A stretch of 6,409 bases of DNA, taken from the NCBI GenBank assembly GCA_035546355.1, contig DATKEH010000360.1:1-6409 (forward strand). The letters are read 5' to 3'. The notes under the pieces are model-generated. The model had not been told where the DNA came from. It did not search any database and was given only the letters and a program-made list of their open reading frames with translations. The translations under genes were made by a program, and so were the position numbers. Positions 1 to 5,739 of the stretch are shown here, piece after piece; the stretch's first letter is position 1, and each line of letters opens with the position of its first letter. This stretch comes from DATKEH01 sp035546355 (lineage in GTDB: Bacteria > Acidobacteriota > Thermoanaerobaculia > Multivoradales > JAIOJS01).

Positions 1-460
1 CACAGACGATCTCCGCTCGCGCGATGGGAGCGCGGTTCCGCTCCATCGCCTGCAGCAGGCTCGCGAAGCGGGGGTCGCCGGCGAGCCGGGCGAGCTCCGG
101 GGAGGCCACGAGGTCCATGCTGACACCGCCCGCCGCCAGCCTCTGCAGCTGTCCCAGCGCAGCGGCCCGATCTCCCGTCGCCGCCAACACTTCGGCGAGA
201 TGCAGGCTCACCACGGGGTTCTGTGGCGCCATGCGGTGGGCCTGCGCCAGCAGCTCGGCGGCGGCCCCCAGGTCACCCTGTTCGCGGGCCTGTCGCGCCT
301 GGCCGCGAAGGTCGAGGAAACCGGGCGCCGGCGCGGCGTGCCCGGCGTGCTGGCGCGATACCCTCGCGGCCGGGGGCGCCTCGGCACAGGCGCCCAGCGT
401 CGCGGCGACGAAGGCGGCGAAGGCGACGGCGAAGAGACTGTCCCGGCCCCGACGCGGCAT
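1..460 (-). CDS. TPR-containing lipoprotein, N-terminal part (gene runs off the left edge)
   Basis: The ATG at 458-460 opens a 153-codon frame with no stop before the window edge. The protein begins with basic residues (MPRRGR), a hydrophobic stretch rich in A, F and V, and a lipobox L22-G-A-C25, so Cys25 is probably lipidated after signal-peptidase II cleavage. Residues about 50-115 look like two tetratricopeptide helical hairpins (for example GDLGAAAELLAQAHRMAP and GDRAAALGQLQRLA), followed by a segment ending GDPRFASLLQAMERNRAPI. From memory, that last segment resembles the linker of bacterial TPR proteins whose C-terminal part is an SMP-30/gluconolactonase-type six-bladed propeller. The propeller itself would lie outside the window, so this is inference. 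There is only a weak purine-rich ribosome site (GAGGAC about 15 nt upstream). The gene is divergent from the permease, with the 11-bp tandem repeat between them. Its reading frame is supported by the signal peptide and TPR pattern over the other open frames here. Confidence 0.75.
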   Translation of the reverse strand, partial: MPRRGRDSLFAVAFAAFVAATLGACAEAPPAARVSRQHAGHAAPAPGFLDLRGQARQAREQGDLGAAAELLAQAHRMAPQNPVVSLHLAEVLAATGDRAAALGQLQRLAAGGVSMDLVASPELARLAGDPRFASLLQAMERNRAPIARAEIVC

Positions 461-501
461 GGCTCGTAGCGTAGGGTCCTCACCGCGCCCGAGTCGCGAA
501 G

Positions 502-523
502 AAACTCTCAGGAAACTCTCAGG
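502..523. promoter_or_regulatory. Perfect 11-bp tandem direct repeat, candidate OmpR/PhoB-family operator
   Basis: AAACTCTCAGG occurs twice head to tail without mismatch in the region between the two divergent genes. Read as CTCTCAG-GAAA-CTCTCAG, it has the 7-4-7 layout and 11-bp period of Pho-box-like sites, where two response-regulator monomers bind the same face of the helix. It is also the most A/T-rich stretch of a very GC-rich region. It lies 42-63 nt upstream of the lipoprotein ATG and about 56-77 nt upstream of the permease ATG, so it could control either or both. The regulator is not in the window and the assignment rests on spacing alone. Confidence 0.45.
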
Positions 524-578
524 CTGGGCGGCGGTCGAGTCTGGCTCATGGCACCGACCTCGCAAGGGCCTGGATCGC

Positions 579-2065
579 ATGGGCAGCCGCGCGCTCACGG
601 ACCGCGCCGCCAGGTGGCCCGACCGCGGCTCCCGGCCACGGCCCTCCCTGTCGCTGCTCGACGGTGTCGCCCTGGTCGTCGGCGTCGTGGTCGGCGCCGG
701 CATCTTCCGTACTCCCTCGGTGGTGGCGTCCCACGCCGGCAGCGAGAGCGCGATGCTGCTCGCCTGGGTGGTGGGCGGCGCCATCTCCCTGGCCGGGGCG
801 CTGTGTTACGCGGAGCTGGCGGCGACTACCCTGGCGTCGGCGGCGATTACCACTACCTCGGGCGCGCCTTCGGCCGGCGGCTGGCCTTCCTCTTCGCCTG
901 GGCGCGCCTCACCGTGATCCCCACCGGCTCGGTGGCGCTGCTCGCCTTCGTCTTCGGCGACTACGCCACTTCGCTCCTCCCCCTGTGGGGAGCGCACTCC
1001 ACCGCCGCCTGGGCGGCGGCGGCGGTGATCGCCTTCACCGCCCTCAACGCCCTCGGCCTGCGACACGGTACCTGGACGCAGAAGGTGCTGGTGCTGATCA
1101 CCGTCGTCGGGCTGCTGGCGGTGATCGCCGCCGGTATCGCCGCCGCGGCGGGCGGCGACGGCGCCGGCGCCGCCGCGCCTCCGTCGGGCGACACCCACTG
1201 GGGGCTGGCGCTGATCTTCGTCCTGCTGACCTACGGCGGCTGGAACGAGGCGGCCTACCTCTCGGCCGAGATGCGCGGCGGGCGGCGCAGCATCGTGCGC
1301 GTGCTGCTGCTCAGCATCGGGGCGATCACGGCGCTGTACCTGGCCGCCAACTGGGCCTTCGCGCGAGGCCTGGGGACGCGGGGGATGGCCGCCACCGACA
1401 CCGTCGCCGCCGACGTGATGCGCGCCGTGCTCGGCGACGGCGCCGCCGCGGCGGTCAGCCTGTTGATCGCCGCCGCCGCCCTGACCTCGATCAACGCCAC
1501 CCTCGTCTTCGGCGCCCGCACCGCCTACGCGCTGGGGCGGGACTTCCCCCTCTTCGCACCGCTCGGCCGCTGGCACGGCCGGGCCGCGACGCCGGTCGTC
1601 GCCCTGCTGACCCAGGGCGGGATCGCCCTGCTGCTGGTGCTGTTGGGCGGGCTCACCCGCGAGGGGTTCGAGACGATGGTCGAATTCACCGCCCCCATCT
1701 TCTGGCTGTTCCTGCTCCTCACCGGCATGGCTCTGTTCGCCTTGCGCCGGCGCGAGCCGGGAGCGTCGCGGCCGTTCCGGGTGCCGCTCTACCCGTTGAC
1801 CCCGGCGCTGTTCTGCGCCAGCAGCGCCTTCCTGCTGTACTCCAGCCTGGCGCATACCGGCATCGGTGCGCTGGTCGGCGTGGCGATCCTCGCCGCCGGC
1901 GTGCCGTTGCTGCTGCTGGACCACCGATCCACCCAGCAGCGGACGCTTCCCATGGAGGACGCTCGTGCACCCCAAGCTCCTGTCATGTCTCTTCGCCGCG
2001 GCTCTCCTGGCCCTGTCGGCGTGCGCGGGCCCGACGAACGAGCCCGCCGCCGCCGCCACGGATGA
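579..2065 (+). CDS. APC-family amino-acid permease, interrupted by an apparent 1-base deletion near position 826
   Basis: This is an inner-membrane amino-acid transporter of the APC superfamily (AA_permease_2 type), substrate unknown. The N-terminus is read from ATG 579: SLLDGVALVVGVVVGAGIF (TM1, with the family's unwound GAGIF segment at residues 39-43), then TM2 ending CYAEL. At codon 83 (825-827) the frame fails. Shifting to the frame that starts at 827 restores the expected YPGVGGDYHYLGRAFGRRLA and continues to the stop at 2065. With one added base, probably C (GAC-TAC to GACC-TAC), the product is 495 residues with about 12 hydrophobic segments, normal for the family. The conserved YGGWNE segment falls near residues 219-224. 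The ATG at 548 is in the downstream frame and would give a false arginine-rich N-terminus. AAGG at 564-567 is a weak ribosome site for 579. The last 34 codons overlap the next gene and are not family-like. Family is secure; whether the gene is intact is not. Confidence 0.85.
1954..1959 (+). promoter_or_regulatory. Shine-Dalgarno sequence deciding the GTG start at 1965
   Basis: GGAGGA lies 5 nt upstream of GTG 1965-1967, inside the coding sequence of the permease tail. It fixes the start of the methyltransferase lipoprotein. Starting instead at the upstream ATG at 1866 would add 33 residues that are out of keeping with a signal peptide and are simply permease codons read out of frame. Confidence 0.75.
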
Positions 2066-2576
2066 CCGCTCGCTCGTCGTCAGCGCCGAGGATCCGCAGG
2101 GCTCCGAGGTGCACCTCGACGTGCCCTACGTGCCGACACCGGTCGAGGTGGTCGAGGTGATGCTGCGCCTGGCGGAGGTGGGCCGCGACGACGTGGTCTA
2201 CGACCTGGGTTGCGGCGACGGACGCATCGTCATCGCCGCCGTCGAGGAGTTCGGCGCCGAGCACGGCGTCTGCGTCGACCTCGACCCCGAGCGGATCCGC
2301 GAGGCCGTCGACAACGCTCGCGCCGCCGGCGTCGAGGACCGCATCACCTTCGTCGAGGGGGATCTCTTCGAGGTCGACCTCACCACCGCCGACGTGGTGA
2401 CCCTCTACCTGCTGTCCAGCGTCAACCTGGAGCTGCGCCCCAAGCTGCTGCGCGAGCTGCCGCCGGGGGCGCGGGTGGTGTCGCACGACTTCAGCATGGG
2501 GGACTGGCAGCCGGAGGAGACCGTCGAGGTCGGCAAGCACTCGGTCTTCTTCTGGCGCATCCCCGATCCGCGCTGA
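1965..2576 (+). CDS. SAM-dependent methyltransferase with a lipoprotein signal peptide
   Basis: This 203-residue class I (Rossmann-fold) methyltransferase starts at GTG. Residues 1-20 form a lipoprotein signal (MHPKLLSCLFAAALLALSAC, lipobox L17-S-A-C20), followed by an Ala-rich linker. The catalytic domain begins with DVPYVPTP (52-59). It then shows motif I D80-L-G-C-G-D-G86 for SAM binding, the acidic post-I strand VDLD (104-107), the EGDLFEVDL region (131-139), the hydrophobic strand VVTLYLL (144-150) and a C-terminal KLLRELPPGARVVSHDF segment. The PYVPTP / DLGCGDGRIVI / KLL.EL.PG pattern resembles small bacterial methyltransferases related to the archaeal aKMT and mitochondrial ATPSCKMT (FAM173) lysine methyltransferases. 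That kinship is from memory, and the substrate is unknown. A lipid-anchored SAM enzyme is odd because SAM is made in the cytoplasm. The gene overlaps the permease by 101 nt in another frame and is probably co-transcribed with it. Confidence 0.85.
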   Translation: MHPKLLSCLFAAALLALSACAGPTNEPAAAATDDRSLVVSAEDPQGSEVHLDVPYVPTPVEVVEVMLRLAEVGRDDVVYDLGCGDGRIVIAAVEEFGAEHGVCVDLDPERIREAVDNARAAGVEDRITFVEGDLFEVDLTTADVVTLYLLSSVNLELRPKLLRELPPGARVVSHDFSMGDWQPEETVEVGKHSVFFWRIPDPR

Positions 2577-2613
2577 GCCGCGCGGGCGTCATCCGCGGGC
2601 GAGGTCGCGGATC
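2565..2613. repeat. Inverted repeats across the convergent gene ends
   Basis: GATCCGCG (2565-2572) is matched by CGCGGATC (2606-2613). A tighter alternative hairpin pairs ATCCGCG (2591-2597) with CGCGGAT (2606-2612) around an 8-nt loop. The two convergent stop codons (2574-2576 plus, 2589-2591 minus) are only 12 nt apart and lie inside this structure. It could act as a shared termination or mRNA 3'-end element, but there is no T tract on either strand, and such repeats arise easily in DNA this GC-rich. Confidence 0.25.
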
Positions 2614-3941
2614 GCGGCCAGGGTCGTCTCCACCTCCTCTGGAGTATTCATCACCCCGGCGGCGACGCGGGCGTAGGACACCGGGTAGGGGGAGGCGGTG
2701 GCGTGGATGCGGCGGGCGGCGAGGAGGCGTACGACCTGCGACGCCTGCATGCCCGCCACCTCGAAGGCGCAGATGCCCGCTGCCAGCCGCCCGTCGAGCG
2801 GCGTGTGCAGCGTCACCCCCGGCATCCGCCCGAGCTCCTCGCGGAAGCGGCCGTTGAGCGCGTGGATGCGGGCGGCGACCCGGCCGCGGCCCAGGGCCTG
2901 GTGGAAGGCGACGGCTTCCGGGATGGCGAACTGGTGCTCGTAGGCGACGAAGCCGCCGGGGGCGACGAACGACGCCTCGGTCGGCGGCAGCGGCTGCCGT
3001 CGGACCCACGACACCCACAGCGGCGGTGAGATGTCGAAGCTCGGGACGGTGGGGCTGACGTGGGGCCACGCCTCCTGCCGCCCCCACAGCATGCCGGTAC
3101 CGCGGGGAGCGAACAACCACTTGTGCGCACCGGCGGAGAAGAAGTCCGCCCCCAGGGCCGCCAGGTCGATGTCCTCGACGCCGAAGCCGTGGACGCCGTC
3201 GACCACCAGCAGGCAGCGGTCCTCCTCGGCGCGCCCGGAGTTGGCGCCGGCCACTACCTCGGAGAGCTCGCGGACCGGTAGCTTGACGCCCGTCGACGAG
3301 TGCACCCAGGTGACGCCGAAGGCGCGGGTCTTCGGGCCGATGGCGCGGCGGACGCGCTCGACGATCTCGCCGCTGGAGGCGGCGGCGCCGCGGTCGTACA
3401 GGGGGATGAAGCGGACCCCGGCACCGCGCTTCTCCGCCGCCCGGCGGATCGACTCGTGGTGCACGTAGTGGTCGTGCTCGGTGGTGAGGATCTCCTGGTC
3501 CGCCCGCAGGCGCAGGCCGTTGTAGGCCAGCGCCAGGCCGGTGGTGGTATTGGGGGTCAGCGCGATCTCCTCGGCGCGGCCTCCGGCGTAGCTCGCGAGC
3601 GCCTCCTTGGCCCGCGCCAGCGGGTTGTCCGCGCCGGGCTCGAACAGCACCTCGAGCCACAGGGGGTTCTCGTCGAGCATGCGGCGGTAGCGCTCGATGG
3701 CCTCGCGCACCGGCCGCGGGTGGGACGCGAGGTAGAAGGAGCCGAGATGGATCCAATCCGGGTCGAGGAGGAACTGGCGCCGCACGGCGCCCCAGTCGAC
3801 GCCGCCCTCGGCGTCCAGCAGCCGCTCGGCGCCCGGCGGCGCGGCCGCCTCCCCGCGGAGGGCGGACGTCAGCGGCAGGGCGGCTCCGGCCACCGCCCCG
3901 GCGGCGACGGAGGAGAGGAAGCGGCGGCGGTCGAGGGGCAT
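2589..3941 (-). CDS. Tat-exported class V aminotransferase / isopenicillin-N-epimerase-like PLP enzyme
   Basis: This is a 450-residue fold-type I PLP enzyme of the class V aminotransferase family (CefD/cysteine-desulfurase-like); the reaction and substrate are not predictable from sequence. Residues 1-33 form a twin-arginine signal (DRRRFLSSVAAG, then an Ala/Leu core), implying export of the folded, cofactor-loaded protein. PLP-site landmarks are visible: TPNTTTG at 129-135 (phosphate-binding region), HDHYVHH at 156-162 (region stacking on the ring), D248-G-V-H251 (the Asp that pairs with the pyridine nitrogen) and GAHKW with Lys274 as the Schiff-base lysine. A C-terminal SYARVAAGVMNTPEEV segment (422-437) matches the usual CefD-like ending with Arg425 for substrate carboxylate binding. 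Length is normal once the signal is allowed for. GGGAGGA at 3949-3955 (minus strand) sits 7 nt from the ATG and fixes the start. It is convergent with the methyltransferase gene and 186 nt downstream of the repeat-protein gene. Confidence 0.9.
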   Translation of the reverse strand: MPLDRRRFLSSVAAGAVAGAALPLTSALRGEAAAPPGAERLLDAEGGVDWGAVRRQFLLDPDWIHLGSFYLASHPRPVREAIERYRRMLDENPLWLEVLFEPGADNPLARAKEALASYAGGRAEEIALTPNTTTGLALAYNGLRLRADQEILTTEHDHYVHHESIRRAAEKRGAGVRFIPLYDRGAAASSGEIVERVRRAIGPKTRAFGVTWVHSSTGVKLPVRELSEVVAGANSGRAEEDRCLLVVDGVHGFGVEDIDLAALGADFFSAGAHKWLFAPRGTGMLWGRQEAWPHVSPTVPSFDISPPLWVSWVRRQPLPPTEASFVAPGGFVAYEHQFAIPEAVAFHQALGRGRVAARIHALNGRFREELGRMPGVTLHTPLDGRLAAGICAFEVAGMQASQVVRLLAARRIHATASPYPVSYARVAAGVMNTPEEVETTLAAIRDLARG

Positions 3942-3948
3942 GGCGGGG

Positions 3949-3955
3949 TCCTCCC
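3949..3955 (-). promoter_or_regulatory. Shine-Dalgarno sequence of the aminotransferase gene
   Basis: The minus strand reads GGGAGGA, then 7 nt, then the ATG at 3939-3941. It is one of the strongest ribosome sites in the window and supports the start that includes the complete twin-arginine signal. Confidence 0.7.
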
Positions 3956-3983
3956 GAGACCAGACGGGGACGTCGAGCGGTCG

Positions 3984-3989
3984 ACTATA
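3984..3989 (-). promoter_or_regulatory. Possible -10 element for the aminotransferase gene
   Basis: On the minus strand TATAGT (one mismatch to TATAAT) lies 43 nt upstream of the ATG, in the only A/T-rich spot of this intergenic region. The -35 position would fall inside the 13-bp hairpin and has no TTGACA-like sequence, so this may be an activator-dependent promoter or chance. A small palindrome (GTCGA-GCGG-TCGAC, 3972-3985) overlaps it. Confidence 0.25.
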
Positions 3990-3999
3990 CCGGCGCTGC

Positions 4000-4030
4000 G
4001 CGGTGGGCGAGGCGCTCCCTCGCCCACCGC
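4000..4030. terminator. Perfect 13-bp inverted repeat between the repeat-protein and aminotransferase genes
   Basis: GCGGTGGGCGAGG (4000-4012) and CCTCGCCCACCGC (4018-4030) are exact reverse complements around a 5-nt loop, a very stable GC-rich hairpin. It begins about 98 nt after the stop of the repeat-protein gene and lies just upstream of the putative -10 of the aminotransferase gene, both on the minus strand. No T run follows on either strand, so it is not a classical intrinsic terminator. A T-less terminator, mRNA-stabilising 3' structure, attenuator-like leader or protein-binding palindrome are alternatives. The structure is certain; the role is a guess. Confidence 0.4.
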
Positions 4031-4127
4031 CCGCGGCATCGCGCCCCGCGACGTCCAGCCCACGTCCTCCTGGTCGACCGCCGCCGTTCCCGACGCGCCC
4101 TCGCGACCTGGGGACCGCGGCGCGGGC

Positions 4128-5563
4128 TCAGGGGAAGAAGGCCATGCGGTCCTCCAGCCCGTCGAGCACCCCGGAGCCCGGGGCCACCGCTTGCAGCAGG
4201 TAGTAGTTGACCTGCCCGCCGCCGATCGGCCGCGCCCACACCTCCACCTGCGACGGACTGAAGCGGATCAGCTGCACCCACAGGAAGCCGTTGGGCCGCG
4301 GCCCGATGACCTTGAAGAACACCTCCGGCCGCCCCGCCAGGGCGCCGCTGGCGCAGATCGTCTCGATGATGCAGTTGCCCTCGGCGGCTCCCTGCACGGG
4401 CCCGCCGCCGCCGGTGATCCGCACCTGGATCTCGAAGCCGGGGAGGTCGGGGCTGCTGAGCCAGTTGGCGTAGGGCGGCGGCGGGTCCCCGGGGCCGGCG
4501 CCCTCGCACGGGTGGTCGTAGCCGCGCACCCAGATCTGGCTGCCGACGTGCATCGAGACGTAGGAGCGGCCGTCGCCGTTGCCGCCGATCCCGGACAGGG
4601 AGCCGACCCGGACGTTCTGCTCGCTGCCCTGGAAGGTGCCGGTGACGGAGATGCCACGCCCGTCCACCCGCTCCGGGTTCACCGCCTGGCTGCGCCAGAT
4701 GACGAAGAACTGCTCGCCCCCGGCGGCCGCGACCCTCGGCTCGAACTGGTTGCTGTTGGTCGACTGGTTTACCTGCACCTGGGCGCTGAGGCCGGCGCCG
4801 CTCCACGCGAAGCCGCGCGCCTGCACGCTCTCGAAGCTGCTGTCGTTGCCGTTGCTGTTGCGGCTCTCCCACACCACCATGAAGGAGCCGCCGAGGGGGT
4901 CGACCGCCACCGACGGGTTGGCGGCGTCGTTCAGCACGCTGACCTGGAACTCCTCCGCGTCGAGGGGTGCACCGTTGGCCGCGAAGCGTCGCGCGAAGGC
5001 GTGGTCACGCGCCAGGTCGGTCCAGACGGCGACGAACTGCCCGTCGGGCCGCATCGCCACCTCGGGGCTCCGCTGTGTGCCGCCGGTGACCGTGTTGAGC
5101 TGGATCTCCCCGGTCACCGGCGCACCGTTGGCGTTGAACACCCGCGCCCGCACCTCGCGGCCGCGCGGCTGCGAGGTGCCCGGCCGGTCCGCGTCGTCGT
5201 GCCAGACGATCACGAAGGTGCCGTTGTCGGCCATCGCGATCGCCGGATCGATCTGGTCGCCGGAGGTGGAGGTGTTCACCTGGAAGTCGCTGCCCACCGG
5301 GTTGCCGCTGGCGTCGTACACCCGCGCCCAGATGCTGCCGAACTCGGCGTCGCTGGGCGACGTATCGCTCTGCCACACCACCGCGAAGCGGGGTCGACAC
5401 GAACCGCTCCGCCGATCGGATCCGGGGCACACTGTGCCTGGCCGGGTGCGCGGCCCGGCAACAGCACCGCGAGCGTCAAGGCGAGGATCGCCGAGAACCC
5501 CAGGATGTGCAGAGGTGCCCCCTCGGGTTTGGTGGACCGACGGGTCGTCCGTGGCTGTAGCAT
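4128..5563 (-). CDS. Secreted beta-propeller-like repeat protein with C-terminal domain, apparent 1-base deletion near 5390-5393
   Basis: The start is ATG 5561-5563, behind a strong ribosome site. Residues 1-43 form a signal peptide with a basic n-region (MLQPRTTRRSTK), a hydrophobic core (ILGFSAILALTLAVLLPG) and probable cleavage after GQA. The frame fails at a run of four C on the minus strand (5390-5393). One extra base joins VRVDP to RFAVVW and gives a 478-residue protein ending at 4128. The body holds at least five related units of 50-60 residues, each with a strand ending in F-hydrophobic-VW (near residues 59, 115, 175, 226 and 284). Several are followed by ARVYDASGNPVG-like or QVNT segments, which suggests beta-propeller blades or beta-sandwich repeats. 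After a Pro-rich linker, residues about 365-478 form a separate domain with two cysteines (398, 404). No catalytic motif is evident; it is probably secreted or cell-surface. Starting at the internal ATG 5432 would lose the signal peptide. Confidence 0.75.
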
Positions 5564-5565
5564 CG

Positions 5566-5574
5566 CCTCCTCCT
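5566..5574 (-). promoter_or_regulatory. Shine-Dalgarno sequence of the secreted repeat protein
   Basis: The minus strand reads AGGAGGAGG directly upstream of the ATG at 5561-5563, with the AGGAGG register placed 5 nt from the start. It decides for this start, which carries the signal peptide, over the in-frame ATG further upstream at 5692 and the out-of-frame ATG at 5432. Confidence 0.75.
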
Positions 5575-5585
5575 GTCGTGCGTGG

Positions 5586-5632
5586 GCCGGCGGGGCCGGC
5601 ACTGCGGTTTTCTTCCTACTGCTAGTCCGCAG
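5586..5632. promoter_or_regulatory. Divergent intergenic region with inverted repeats and the local A/T-rich patch
   Basis: The 176 nt between the divergent repeat-protein and phosphatase genes must hold both promoters. It contains GCCGGC-GGG-GCCGGC (5586-5600) and CTGCGG (5602-5607) paired with CCGCAG (5627-5632) across a 19-nt A/T-richer centre, TTTTCTTCCTACTGCTAGT. That centre is the best place for promoter elements or a bound regulator, but I find no convincing -35/-10 pair on either strand. The rest (about 5633-5739) shows nothing I can name. Confidence 0.25.
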
Positions 5633-5739
5633 AGAGCCGGTGCGACCCACCAAGGGCATGGCAGCGAGGTGCGGGAGAGAGGCTCCAGGCATTCAGGCGC
5701 CCCGGGGCCGCCCCCACGCCTGGCGGTAAGCTCGGCGGC

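Noticed and set aside
24..578. Plus-strand open frame reading into the permease N-terminus from position 24
   Set aside because: It is open only because of GC content. The first 185 codons are Ala/Arg/Ser-rich without motif and lie antisense to the TPR lipoprotein. The permease part begins at ATG 579.
820..830. Programmed ribosomal frameshift as explanation for the permease break
   Set aside because: There is no X-XXY-YYZ slippery sequence, internal Shine-Dalgarno or stop-codon context at GGCGACTACC, and this permease family is not known to use frameshifting. A missing base explains it more simply.
1866..1964. Upstream ATG (1866) as start of the methyltransferase
   Set aside because: The extra 33 residues are permease codons read out of frame (Trp, Cys and Pro rich), would bury the lipoprotein signal inside the protein, and lack a ribosome site. 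GTG 1965 has GGAGGA 5 nt upstream.
806..2059. 417-codon minus-strand open frame antisense to the permease
   Set aside because: It is Gln/Gly/Arg-rich with no recognisable domain. The plus strand carries a 12-helix transporter with family motifs, so this is a compositional shadow.
3300..5729. Very long plus-strand open frame (about 809 codons) antisense to the aminotransferase and repeat-protein genes
   Set aside because: Its translation is low-complexity (rich in A, G, R, H, D, V), spans two unrelated genes and an intergenic hairpin, and has no motif. Such antisense frames are expected where third positions are almost all G or C. The minus-strand genes have clear family motifs and ribosome sites.
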